Source: Pleodorina starrii (Eukaryota; Chlorophyta; Chlorophyceae; Chlamydomonadales; Volvocaceae). Taken from it: 64,000 nucleotides of DNA. Within the stretch, counting starts at the first letter, position 1. Every line of letters starts with the position of its first letter. Positions 46,501-58,023 of this stretch are shown piece by piece. The notes below the pieces were generated by a model. The model worked only from the letters and a program-made list of their open reading frames with translations. It was not told the origin of the DNA and made no database searches. The stretch covers positions 2,417,001 through 2,481,000 of the forward strand of contig BRXU01000015.1 in the NCBI GenBank assembly GCA_030267565.1, read 5' to 3'. A program made the position numbers and the translations under genes.

Positions 46501-48407
46501 ACACACTCGAAACAAGAGGCAGGGGACAACGGGGCTCTTTGGGTCGCCCCCAAAACGCCCCGCGTTTTCGCCCATTACCCCACAAGAAATTCCCTCCCTT
46601 GCGACATGCCTTCTTTTCCACGACTAAATAGCTCCACGACTAAATAGCTTGACGAGATGCCGATCAATTGGCACATGCCGTCCGCGCCATTTGCTCTACG
46701 CAGATCAATGAGACGGGCCGTTGGCTGCCGCAAGCCAGAGTCGTAACGAACTCTGGAGCTGACAGCCACCAAACATATCTTACCCCGAGACATTGTCCCT
46801 GGGCATCCCAACCTTCAGCCCCGTCCCAGCCCGCGCCGTGCGCGTTATTTAGGTAATTATCAATCCAGCTTTCCATCGCTGTGCAAGCACTGGGTCCCAC
46901 TGCTTTACCTCGTCCATTTCCTGGAGGGTAGTGGCACAAGTGTCCTTCAGGTCGCTCTCGCAAGCCTCCCGGAGCGCCGTGTCCAGGCGGAAGTCCGCGA
47001 CGCGCTTCGCAATCATGTTCTCCAGCTCTGACTTGCACTCAGCGGAGAAATCCGCCTCCTCAATATTGTCCTCCAGGCACTCCTGGACGCGCATATGCCC
47101 TGGCTCCACATCCTTACAGAATTTCTGCTGATCAGTCAGGCACTTTTTGAACAAGCGCGTGCTGAGCCGAATGTCGTCACCAGTCTCCTTCTCGTTCCGG
47201 AACATCTGGTTCTGGCACTCCCACGAAACCATAAGCCGCTTCTCGTTCTGCAGTTCGTGGAAAAGACAAGGCGGAAGTGATTTTACCGAACCCATTTGTG
47301 CGTCAACCCCACCAACACGCATTTTCTGCGCATTTAAGCCCCGCCAACCACGTAACCCCACCGGGCCGCCGTGCACCTACCAGGCACTCCATCTCTTCGC
47401 CCTGCTCCACATCCTTGCAGAGATTGTGGACATCGTCCTTGCAGGCAGTGTACAGCTTGTAGTCGAAGCGATAGTCCTCCGCCACCTGTTTAGGGCCCGG
47501 GGCATTACGAACCGCGGGTCACAATGTAGTGCAGCTTTGACCACCACGGGCGTGTGTAAGGCGATGCCCTACCTCGGACTGGGTGCGAAACACCTCGCCG
47601 CTGCATCCTGCAGTCAGCTTCGCCTTGTTGTCCCTGCGCGGCTCGTGAGCGTGAAAAAGGTTACAAGAACGCTGATGTGCACACTGCACGCACGGGACAG
47701 GCCTCAACTCTGAATGAAATCAGCTTACGTTAGGCAGCTGAGGACGGAACCCGGTGCCTTCTCGTCGCTAGCGCTCTTACACAACTTCTCGACATCATCT
47801 TTGCATGCCTTGGCTGCGTTCAGTAGTACCACGTGGTTAGCGACGTTGTGCACGATCAAACAGATCACTTCGCATCACCTCTCTTACCGAGAGGAACGTC
47901 TTTGTTGATCTTTTTGGACCTGTCAATCTTGAAGGCAGCCAGGGCCTCGACGCACTTGTCCACCACCTTGCGGCCTGCGCAACAGACCCCAGTTTAATCA
48001 TTTCTTTATCTGTTAGGAACGCTTTTACGCTTTTCGCTCACCCACGACGTTGCCTTGGCGCTGGGCACGTATCCGCTTGGTGAGGCAGTTTGCCAAGCGT
48101 CCCTCGCCCGCGATCACGTCCTTGCAGGCCGCTTTAGCGTCACCAGCGCAGTCTCCTGCACGCGACGGCCGACTGCTGCTTAGCCAGAGCTCCGTGGCTG
48201 CAGGGACGACCGATGATCGAGCTCACCCGTTGCGCTAACGTCCCCGTTCCCGTTGTAAAGCTCCGCAGCCCCAGCCGATGGGATAATGTTCGAAACCTTA
48301 GGCGCTGCTGCTCCTTTCTTGACGGAGGCCGCAGCGGCCTGGGTATCAGCGGCGCTAGCAAGAAATAAGTGTGCGCCCAGCACTAGGGCGAGCAGCGCGG
48401 CCCGCAT
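43548..48407 (-). CDS. GLG1: Golgi apparatus protein 1 (GLG1/MG160) homologue, Cys-rich type I membrane protein
   Basis: Thirteen minus-strand exons: 48407-48227, 48155-48042, 47974-47888, 47813-47729, 47633-47573, 47485-47381, 47247-46909, 46389-46204, 46114-45921, 45468-45113, 44962-44802, 44549-44184, 43934-43548. They give 873 residues with every phase matching. A signal peptide (RAALLALVLGAHLFLASA) is followed by roughly a dozen Cys-rich GLG1 repeats, each with the pattern C-x3-D-x3-C-K followed by a CL helix (for example ACKDDVHNLCKDVEQG, CLEDNIEEADFSAECK, CRNDVESYCKDVEPG). Near the C-terminus one membrane helix (WVALACIISLIVVFIGGAVM) precedes a short basic cytosolic tail. In animals this protein sits in the Golgi and binds growth factors. 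Its algal role is unknown. The start was chosen for the signal peptide. Confidence 0.95.
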
Positions 48408-51400
48408 TGTACTATGGTCCTGGAATGATGAAGACGACAAATTTAAGAAATCATTCGGTTGGAGAACTGATACTCGCTGCACAATTTTTCGGGGGTTAAA
48501 AGCCTAGCGGGCCCAATGCAGTACGGACTTGCATGTATTGAATCCCCCATGCACAACTTGCCAGGATGTACATTGCCGACCCGTATGACTCTTCCTGTGT
48601 TTGCAAGGCACAGCCAGTGCCTAGGTTTACGCGACGCGGTTACAGTGGTTCACTCAAGTTTGATAGTCCGCGCACCACACACAGACAATCCTTAGCAGCA
48701 CAATCCTTACCAGCTATTAAACACTGTCAATTATTATTATTGCATGGCCCGGCTTCCAAAACCCTCGCACCGACGAAGACAACTGATGTGTCGTTTCTCA
48801 ATCGCGGAGCAGCTAGGTATTACTGGCTCACAAGGAAAAATGTGAAGCCGGCATTGGCAGCACAAGTTTACAGCAAAAAATCTGTCTGAACATACAGGTA
48901 GAGTGCTGGATAGTAACGGCTGTTGTTCGGCTAATTACGGGCCACGACGTTGAGGGAACCTCACCTGCATCGCTGATAGAAAAGCGACGCAAAAGGATTG
49001 CTGCAACCGTTCCATGATGTCTATCATCCCGTTCCGTCGCTTTACGGCTCAGACTTTGGAGTTTGGACGTTAAGTTGGTTGCGAGTAAATTCCGGAACAC
49101 CCAGGGCACCCTGGGAACACCGGTGGAACACCGGTCCAACACTGTGAGTCACATCGGACCGGGCGCGTGGATGGTCACCCTTAAGGAAGTAACCTGCATA
49201 GAAACGGAAGGTTGAAGGTGGACCCAGAAGGTTGAAGGTGGACCCAGGCCTCTTTGTCTTGTGTACCGAGTAGACTTCAGTAAGTGGGCTTGAAAGGGTA
49301 GGGAAGGCCCAGCGGGCCGTGCACTGCATCGGAGTCAACCAGGGCAAAGGAAGGCGCAACCAGCCCAGAAAGCACAGACAGGAATGAACGGACAGGGGGA
49401 AATTGCCTCGAGAACGGGGAAATCAGCCGGGCTCAGAGTGTGTGAAACACAGCGAGTACGGGAATGCGGCGTGACAAGGGGGCCCCGTGCCCGAAGAGTC
49501 TTTCTTCAGTGCCAGGCCGGATGGCCCGCCGGCTCTACCTACCCCTCTCTAGGCCTGGAGCTCACTGTAACAAATACACTATGAGGGATGAGGGTCCCAG
49601 CTGGCTTCCCAAGTGGCGACTGGCCCCACAACTCGGCGCACTGGGAGACCTGAACGTACCTGTAAAGCAATTTGCGGGCTGCACGTGGAAGAGGTCCACG
49701 GTGCACCAAGTGAACAAGTGGAGACGGCTCAGCGTGTCGCTGACCACCGCTTGTGGGTTGCGGCCCCTGTGGTCGTGAACACACCAGCTTGTCCTAGTCC
49801 ACCCTGACCACCCGCAGGAACGGGTGAGGCAGATCAACCTTTCCAGCCTTTCCGTGTGAAACCCAGGTCCGCGAAGCCCTGTAGACGAAGGTGAAAATAT
49901 ATCATTACCCACATGGAATTAGACTTTCCAAGCACTGCGGGGGCAGTGTTTAACCCCCATGCAACATATTACCTTACGTTTCGGGCTTGCGGGAGCCGGC
50001 AGGCAGTGGTGAAAGTGCACGCCCCGACTGCAGCGGGCGTCTGGCAAATCGGGCCTAATCGGGCAAGCATCGTCTGTAGACCCATGGGTCCGCAAGCAAT
50101 GTTGTACCGTCGTTGGGCGGGAAGGTGTGTTCAGTTGCAATAAGGTCGTTATGGACGGCAACGAATCGCTGCAACCCGAAATAAAGCCCCTCGTATCAAA
50201 TACCGTTCTGTTGAAGGACAGCGGCCCGCGTGCCTCCGTGCCGCTCCTACCCGTATCTCACACAGCCGCAACTACCCGTATGTCACAGGGCCCTGCGCCA
50301 AGCCTGGCCAAGCTGATGCCCTGATGGTTCATCAATCATCATACAGATGTTTGTCACTCCAGCGCTGTCCTTTGCTGCTAGAGAAACATCGCACCAGGAT
50401 GAGCCGCCGGCTGCCGAAGGCAACAACGGAGGGCTCTGCGCTGACATGGGCCTTACACACTTCCTCCGTTAAGTAGGCTTAATCCTACGGAACCTACGGT
50501 TCACAAGGGACCAATCGACAGAAATTCATGGACAGGAGTACAGTAGGATGGCATGTGGGTGTGTCCAGCTCGGGCTGGGGCTAGGAAAGGACGAGCTGCT
50601 GTTGGTCGGTCATGTCAGGCTCCAATACCGTATGGTCTTCGTTGTGGGCTCCCAAGGCAGATAACTCCTCCCCGGTTGCAGCCCCGTCCCCGGGTGGCTG
50701 TCACTTTTGGGGTTGCTGCTACTTCGTGCGTGTGAGTAACTGGGTTCCGTCTTGTGTTTGCGGGATTACAGCCGCATGGGCGGAGACCGCGGAGTGTCCC
50801 GGGCGCAGATTTCTGTGTGTGGGGAGTTGTTACAGTGGGCTCCAGACTTTCGAGGGGTAGAGCCAACGGGCTGTTAACGGGCCGCTCCGTTCACCGTTCA
50901 CGAGCCCCGGCTCCCCACAAGTAGGCGCGCTAACAGACCTGACACGGGCGGCAACTAGATGAGGCATGTGCCCAGGTTCTGTGTTGCATTCCCCAGGTTC
51001 GCTCGTTCCTATCTGGGTCGCTCCTTCCAATCTGGCCCCAGGTGGATGGGTGGCCCGTGCGTGTTGGCTCGGGCCCTGCATCCGGAGTCCTTGTCCTGTT
51101 GGTTTCCGATACAGGCCGGTGGACCAGTTTGCTCGCTGGCCTCCCCTCCCGGTGTGAAGCGCACTAAGCTCGATGCGTCCACGACTGGGCGGGTTTGGTT
51201 CCCGCTGCGATGTGAGTCAAGCATCAGGAAGATCTGTGAAAGCTGTCGGTGCATGACATTCCTTCGGGATACCGTAGTCAATTGGGCATGTGCGGCTCCA
51301 GTGGATAACCAGGAGCGGCCCCTGGCCGGACTTTCCCTCGGTGCCTCCAGTTCTGCTGGGTTCGCCTTCCTGCCTTTCGAAAAGCTCCAGGGTTCGCGGG

Positions 51401-52424
51401 CTTGGGTTTCACCTCCGGTCGCACCTGTCGGGCATCGTCGGGCGTGGTTACCGCGTCATGCCAGTACGTTGATGGGGCCTGACACGCTTACCGACTGACA
51501 GCGTACCCACCTATCTGCCACGCTGGGGTAGACGCAGCGGCCCCCATCCCCACAAGGCTTATTCCAAGCCTCACTTGGTAGCCCCATAGGGGTATATACA
51601 TGGCTACGGTAAATTTCACTCCTGTGCATGAGGGAAGGTGACGTGTGGAGCTGGAAGCAAGCAGCAAATTATCGTACGCAGACAGACGCGCAGGCCTTAC
51701 CCGTGGGGAATGAAATTCCTGTGGAAATATAATGCGCAATTGTGCCTTGAGGCCGTAGCGTTACAGGTTGTCAACGTCGTCGCCGCCGGCCTGATCTGCC
51801 GCGGCATGGTGCGTCGTGGTGCGCATGATGCACGATGGTGCCGATAAGCAGTGCGGCCTTGGCACCTTGCATGTTGGTTAATGTCTCCTGAACCAGAAAG
51901 ACGTGGAAACAGGGGTTGAGCAGGAGGTTTCAGGGCCAGGAAGGGAATGTTGGCACCGGCATGCTCAATGCGGCATGCTCAATCCCTTTAAAACGTGGAT
52001 GGTCGCTTGCCAAGGATGTTCAATCGTAGTCTTGCGTGAGATGGACGTCGTCGGCTTGAGGTCCTTTTACGGACGGTTTTTCTGCGACGGATAGAGGTAC
52101 AAACGGCTACCGGACAACCGATACTGTGATACAAGACAACAAGAGACAAAGCTCTATACCATAGCAGGGCGAACACTATTTAAGGATTTCCACAGCTTTG
52201 CATAAATTGCGCACAGTGTACCTTTCTGGCTGTGCGAAGGACGTTTTGTGTCGTACGGCAGATTACTTGGAAACAAAACGCCTCTCGCCGTTCTCCGAAG
52301 CTAATAACTGAGCGTACAGGCATAACGGCCAGTATCACTACTCGCGCGAGTGTAGAGGCGACTAATTTGTAGGACCAGCGCAGAGCTTTACCTGGTCAAC
52401 GGGTATAAGAGCGTCACTCGCAAA
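48408..52424. other. About 4 kb without a recognised gene
   Basis: Only short unsupported frames occur, the longest being 50959-51498 (179 codons, no domain). An 18-bp tandem pair (GAAGGTTGAAGGTGGACC) is at about 49206-49246, repeated GGAACACC/CCGGT motifs at 49090-49140, and a GACCC-AT-GGGTC site at 50079. The left end must hold the GLG1 promoter. The right end (TATTTAAGG at about 52177, TATAAGAG at 52403) may hold the promoter of the next gene. No transposon ends or RNA genes were recognised. Confidence 0.5.
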
Positions 52425-53164
52425 ATGGAGTTCATCCCTTTTCCGATAATGGTCGTGCCAGGCATTCTTATTGCCCTCACATTGCTCACGGCGGCTATTC
52501 TGTTGGGCATGCGGAGGAAGGCCCCCACCAAGTCAAAGGAGGCACTGAGTCTTGGCGAGCCAGAGGTCCAAGGAACTGTATACGTCTCAGATGTAAGTAC
52601 CAAGGACATATCACTGCTATCGGAGCTCCGTATTGCAAGCCCACTTGCCCGTCGACGTTGACTTCGTCGCCGACGTGTCAATGGACCCTCCAGGGCGAAG
52701 GACACACCGTCCGTCGGTCGACCAGGTAGGTCGGCCTGTTATTCATGAGCACACGGTAATCATGTTTCGGCTAACTCGGTTGGCCACTACCAAGACAATA
52801 GCGACGGCAAGCGACGGCCATGCAACAACAGATGTCTGCTCGAAACTCCACCCCTACAGGCCAAGGAAGCCCATTGCGTCTCCTGGATATGTTGTTCAAG
52901 CTACGCCCGTGAAGGCCGAGGTAGGTAATCGCCGTATGGCGTGGACTTACGTGCGCTGCACCTGCCCAACTTCCAACGCCTTTTTCCTGGGGACTGAACA
53001 ACTTATCCAGGCCCCCTAAAACCATTCCGCAGGGAGCCGCTGCGACGCCCCGACGCTCGACCCGGAGCTCTTCCGCCACCACCGCCGCCGTACGGGCGGC
53101 CCCCGAGAACGACGAGCAGCCCCTCACCCCCCTGACCCGCAGCAGGCGCACGCCTCGCATATAA
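52425..53164 (+). CDS. Small one-pass membrane protein of unknown function
   Basis: Exons 52425-52592, 52694-52725, 52860-52920 and 53033-53164 join in phase to 130 residues. One membrane helix lies near the N-terminus (IMVVPGILIALTLLTAAILLG), followed by a basic stop-transfer RRK and a polar tail rich in Arg, Ser, Thr and Pro that ends in TRSRRTPRI. GT and AG borders fit at each junction. The family was not recognised. The composition suggests an N-out/C-in anchored protein with a basic cytosolic or nucleoplasmic tail, but that is inference. A TATA-like GGTATAAGAG lies about 20 bp before the ATG, which would leave a very short leader. Confidence 0.6.
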
Positions 53165-53312
53165 CTTGGAGCGTTAGCCTACTTATATATTGATAAGCGG
53201 ACTTAATGTATCTCGGGGTCGGAACATGGGATCCGGCGGATGTTGATTTTGGGGTTTAGCAATTGGATTGAAGCGGGGACCGTTGGAACGGCGTTGTTCG
53301 GTCGACGCACAT

Positions 53313-53317
53313 TTACA
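53313..53317 (-). terminator. Candidate polyadenylation signal TGTAA (DUF1517 gene)
   Basis: Minus-strand TGTAA about 380 bp beyond the DUF1517 stop. Confidence 0.4.
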
Positions 53318-53699
53318 AAGCACCCAGTCGGTGCGACATCCAATCATAGCATCTAACATTTTTACTATTAGCACGCCCATTAGTCGCCTGCTGATGGCTG
53401 CAGGCCTCACGGGCCGCGGCCCTCGAACGTCGAAGCGCGCTGTTGCACGCTTCCTCGTACGTGACTCACCGTAGCCAAGTGCGCGTGAAACACCGGATCT
53501 TATACGCTTCGTGACGAAGCCAAATCGCATTTCTCATTCCTAGCAACGTGATTCCGCGCCGCCCTTTACTCGCGAGGAGTACCGCATCCTCCATAGTTGG
53601 GACAGGACACGTGTATCTTCTTTTGTTAGCCGGCGTTGTAGCCGCGGAGAGCGCAACGGCCCCTGACGCTGGTGTTGTGGTGGAGCTCGGCTGGTAGCC

Positions 53700-56600
53700 T
53701 CACAGCAGGGCCAGGGTGGGGAAGTCCTGCAGCAGCTCCTCCTTGTTGTAACTGTCGCCCTCCGCCTGCGCACGCACAGCCACAACGCACCCAGTGCTCC
53801 CCTCTTCAGTCGTTCCAGACTTAGTGTGGTGTCACCCCTGGTCCACCCATCCCCCCCGACCGTACGTGCAGTCAGTGATCGCATACCGGTCGGTACGTGG
53901 CCAGAAGCCCCCCTGATCATCATGTTCAGTATCAGGAAACGCACAGACGCCAGAAGAAAGCATCTATATCCCTTCCGCAACGCCAGACTCAGCGCAGCGC
54001 TGCCGACCCAGATGCTTCCCAACTGCACAGCGGACCCGAACGCAGCTCTACAAACCTTCCCGCGCCCCACCATAGAACAGCCTGGCAGTAACCTTTCGCC
54101 TGTCGCAGCTGCCAGGGATGCAGCCGCCAGCCAGCCCCCTCCGCTCCCCATGCGCCACTCGGCAGCCGCACCCCAGCCAGGGCACCGGCCCTCCCATCCC
54201 ATCGCTGCGGTGCCATCTTAATGTGCCCTCCCCTCCACCGTCCCATCCGCTTGACCCCTCCCCCGTTTCCCCCCCCGTGCCCCGTCCCGCCCCATACCTG
54301 CGGCGTCCACAGCAGCTCAAACGCCAGCAGTGTCTCCGGACTGATGGATCCCAGCATGGTGAGCGCCTTACGCATGTCAGCACTGCTGTTGATCTTGGGC
54401 AGCTTGACCTTGCCCTCCACCGCCACCACCAGCGTCGCGCACAGCCAGTTGTCCACGCCGCTATCTGCCGGCGGGGGACCCAAGGACACACACCCGCCCA
54501 GGAGGCGCGGCACGGGCGGACTGCTTGCTTGGCTTGCCGCGTAAAGCAAGGCGGGGAAGAGCCGGAGAGGTGAGGTGCAGGCGACGCAGGGTACAGGGCA
54601 GTGGCGGCGGGCTTCCACCAGAGCCCCGCCCCGCCACACGCGGGAAAATCGTGCCAGGCTGTGGCTCCGCAGCAGGTCCCAAATGCCGCAAGCGGCCGGC
54701 TGCAGCACCGTAGGGCCGTAAGGCCGCAGTGCGCGCCACTATCCCCTCCCTGTGTTTCCTTCCGCCCCGCCCGCCCTTGTGTTTCCTTCCGCGAGCAGTG
54801 ACGACGCCCCGCAGCGCCGTGCCGCGCAGGGCACCGCCGGTGTCCCAGTTCACGGGCACGCACCCCAGGACTCCTTGATGTCCACGGACCGCACTCGCCG
54901 CCGGCCGTCCACATTGGAGTAGGTCTCCTCCTTGAACTTGGTGCGCTCCTCCAGCGATACCTGGCGGTGGGTGTAGGGCGGGGTGGAGCACACCAGTCCA
55001 GCCAGTCAGTCAGTCCAAAAGAGGTGCATGCCGACAGGCTGGCGGTGGGTGTGGGGGCGAAGACAAGGAGTCAGGCCTCAGGCGCGACCCCACGTACCCG
55101 GTAATGAATCCATCGTGCCGCACGGCAGCTGCTATTTGGAGTGCCAGGCCGCTTTTAACGGCATCCAGTCTGTACCCGTGCCAACCTGCGACGTCAGACG
55201 ATCTGCACCACCCCAAAGGCACCCAATCCCATCCAGCCCGACCCAACCCGACCCCCAGCGAACCTCGCAGCGAGTGCCGCCCCGACCCCGGCCCACCAGC
55301 CCCCGCCGCGACCCCGGCCCCGACCCCAGGCCTGCCTGGTTGAACTTGCGCTCGCACTCCTCCAGGTTGTTAAAGACCTTGCCGGCGGTTTGGCCGTACG
55401 AGCAGTACTCCATGTTGCGGAGCAGCTTGGTGACCGTCTCTGCGGACGTTGGGTTGTGGACAGCGGGGGACGGGGGACGGGCGGTGTCGGTGGGAGGTGT
55501 GACCGGAATGCAGGCGCGGCACGGGAGGGCAGCGGCGGAGCAGCCCAGGGCACCGGTCAGGTCAGGTCAGGTCAAGTCAGGTCAGGTCGCCGCGCGCGCT
55601 CCAAGAGGTGGGCGCCGACGGGCCGCGCCATGTAGACCATCCACCGCCGGTTTCGGGGGCCGCAGCGGGGCGTAGGGGTGAAACGCAGCGGGGCGTAGTC
55701 GACATCGACTCGGGCACCAGTCCAGGGGGGGCTCATGGGGTCGGGGGCTCGGCACCGGCGGGACGCGCGGTGTGCACGGTGTGGGCAGCCGAGGGGAGAG
55801 ACGCGGCCGGGCCGGCGTCCCAGAAGCTTCCGGGCTTCGGAGCAAGCGGGGCGCGCCCTCGGAACCCACACGTCCCTGGGAGCGTCTTCCGCAGTCACGC
55901 CTGTCCGGCCTCCTAGCCTAGCCAGGCCAAACCAGGCACCTCCGCACGCCCTCCGCACCCAGCCAGCCCAGCCGGGCCAGCCACCCACCCTGCAGGATGA
56001 ACTGCAGGCTCTCCTCGTCCTCCGTGTCGAACAGCTCCGACAGCCGCTCCAGGTCCTTCTGCCACTTGCGCACGTCCCCGAACAGCCCCACCTGTGCGGT
56101 TTGTTGTACGACAAAACAACCAACCGGGCACAGTCAACGCAGCGAAGGGAGGCAGCGGCGACAAGATCCGCGGCAGAGGCAAATGAAGTTCGGCTGCGCA
56201 ACACGCGAAGGCTCCCTTCAGCCTTCCACCCTTCGGCTGAGGCTGACTCCCATGTTTGGCTCTCGCATCCTCGCGGAATCGATCAACCGTCTCTAACTGC
56301 AGAAAAGCTTTCCTCCGCTCGGTCCCCACCTGGACCTTCATCACGGTGTACTCCTCCTCGTACTCCTCATCGTCACCTGCGGCCGGGCATATCCGAGCCG
56401 GAGCGACAAACAGTCAAACAGACAGCCGGGCGGGGGCGGTTGCTTGGGTTCGGGGGCACAGCAGAAGCCGTGTCCGCTGCTACCGCAAGAGCATGACTCC
56501 CGCAGCGAAAGCCGCAGGAAAGCACTAGTGTAGCAGTCAATTGTGCAAGGAGTGAGCAGGGCCATGCGCGGCAACACGCGGTGCGCCCTATACTCCCGGG

Positions 56601-56846
56601 AGCCAGCTGTGGCGCATGGCCGTGCCAGGCGGGACGCGGGAGTTCAGCAGGTCAATAATGGGCGCCTATACTCTTTGCCGGCGGTGCCTGCCAGCAAAGC
56701 CAGGTGGCACAGCGCCCTTGACCACGGTAACACAGCCCCCTTGTCGCGGCGCAGCAGCCCGGGACGGCGCAGCCCGGTCGAAGCCGCTACGGCACCCACC
56801 GCCAAATCCGAAGAAGAACACCGATGGCCGGGACACCGCTTGCGCC
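53700..56846 (-). CDS. DUF1517 family protein, 5' exons unresolved
   Basis: Minus-strand exons: 56846-56800, 56376-56330, 56091-55989, 55439-55336, 54960-54864, 54464-54298, 53765-53700 (stop). Conserved stretches in order: SRPSVFFFGFGG, GDDEEYEEEYTVMKVQ, VGLFGDVRKWQKDLERLSE, ETVTKLLRNMEYCSYG, ECERKFNQVSLEERTKF, VDNWLCATLVVAVEGKVKL, LTMLGSISPETLLAFELLW. These fit the DUF1517 proteins of plants, algae and cyanobacteria, whose function is not established. The FFFGFGG segment matches the aromatic/Gly stretch before the soluble domain. The intron after 55336 uses a GC donor. The N-terminal exon(s), probably a transit peptide, should lie between 56850 and about 57450. An open frame starting at 57444 is one candidate but was not joined convincingly. 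Confidence 0.8.
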
Positions 56847-58023
56847 CTGCACCCACAACAGACACCATGGTCAGCCTAGCGCACCAAATTCGTGGACCAT
56901 ATTTTGCTTGCGACGAGGGGCACAATACCGCTGCGAGTCTAAACGAATGTGGGTCAGTGCCGCCTGTGGGCATTGCCGACAGGGCCGGGAGCGCCCCAGC
57001 AGTACGGCGCCACGGCCGCCTCCGTCAAACCACCGCCGTGTTGGCGGATCTAATTGGTGGGTCGGCGGTGGGTTGCGGCGCCGCCAAGAGGATTAGGTTG
57101 GTCCATTGCCAAATCAGGCGGTGGTGGTTTGACGGTGGCCATGGTGGCACATGCTGCAGCGGAGTGCCGGCGTGGTTTTTGGCGGCAAACACGCCCTCCC
57201 CATGTGCCCGGGGAGCCTGCCTGACGGACTCGCGCTCGGCAAGGGACCGGGGGCCTGGCGCCTGCCGCAGCGCCGGGGAGCTTGACTTGGCGCACGACTT
57301 GAAGCTCTGGGGCGAGATGAGACGGCTGAAGGCGGGGGCCAGGTGCGCGGCCTGCGCAGATCGTGGGGGGCGAAGTTGAGGGAAGATAGTGTTGGTGAAA
57401 GGTGCTTGCCGCCGGGTCGGGACTGCCCGGCGTTCGCTCAGCAACTAAAAACAGGGCAATCATCACGTGGATTGCAGCACAGGCACTGCGTGTCTGGATT
57501 CATCACCTGATGCCGCGACCGCGACGCGTTCCGCTGGGCGAGCTGCTGCTGCATGATGGAAGATGGGTTGCGTGCACCTGCGCCCAATTGGCGTGTGATC
57601 AAGCGTGTGCGGGGCTGCGGCCCTCCGAGTGCCTCAGCCCTCAATGAGTGCCTCGCGGGCGATTTAGAGCGCTGGATCGGTTGATCGTTCTGGAAGGAAA
57701 GTCGAGCCGGCTCTCACCCCGCGACCGGCAACTGTGTTCAGGATAGGCGCCTTCAGATGTTATGCGACGTCCCCAGACGTGCTTTGCAATATTGTGGCCT
57801 TGATGAACGGCGTTGGAGCTCGAGCGAATATAACAAGCGCTCCATCACGTACGACATCCTGGCTCGCTCGCACTCCTGGTGCTAATAATAGCTCCGGCCC
57901 AATAGGGTGATTCTTTAGCTGCTTGCGTTCAAAGTTTGCGGAGCGTAGGGCTCCTGTGGCAATTGACTTGGGCCAGAAGGCGTTTTCCACCTACACGCTT
58001 GCCGCTTTCCCAGCTCATTAGAC
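56847..58023. other. DUF1517 5' region and divergent promoter with the isopropylmalate dehydratase gene
   Basis: The missing first exon(s) of the DUF1517 gene and the promoters of both divergent genes must be here. The segment just before the IPMI start (57760-58023) is AT-richer than the exons. No unambiguous TATA box was found. Confidence 0.45.

Noticed and set aside
50959..51498. Plus-strand 179-codon open frame in the 48.4-52.4 kb gap
   Set aside because: No signal peptide, domain, repeat or splice partner. The amino-acid composition looks like random reading.
57025..57444. Minus-strand open frame as the DUF1517 transit-peptide exon
   Set aside because: The position and Ser/Arg/Ala-rich composition are suitable, but no donor was found that joins it in phase to the exon at 56846. 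It is only mentioned as a candidate.
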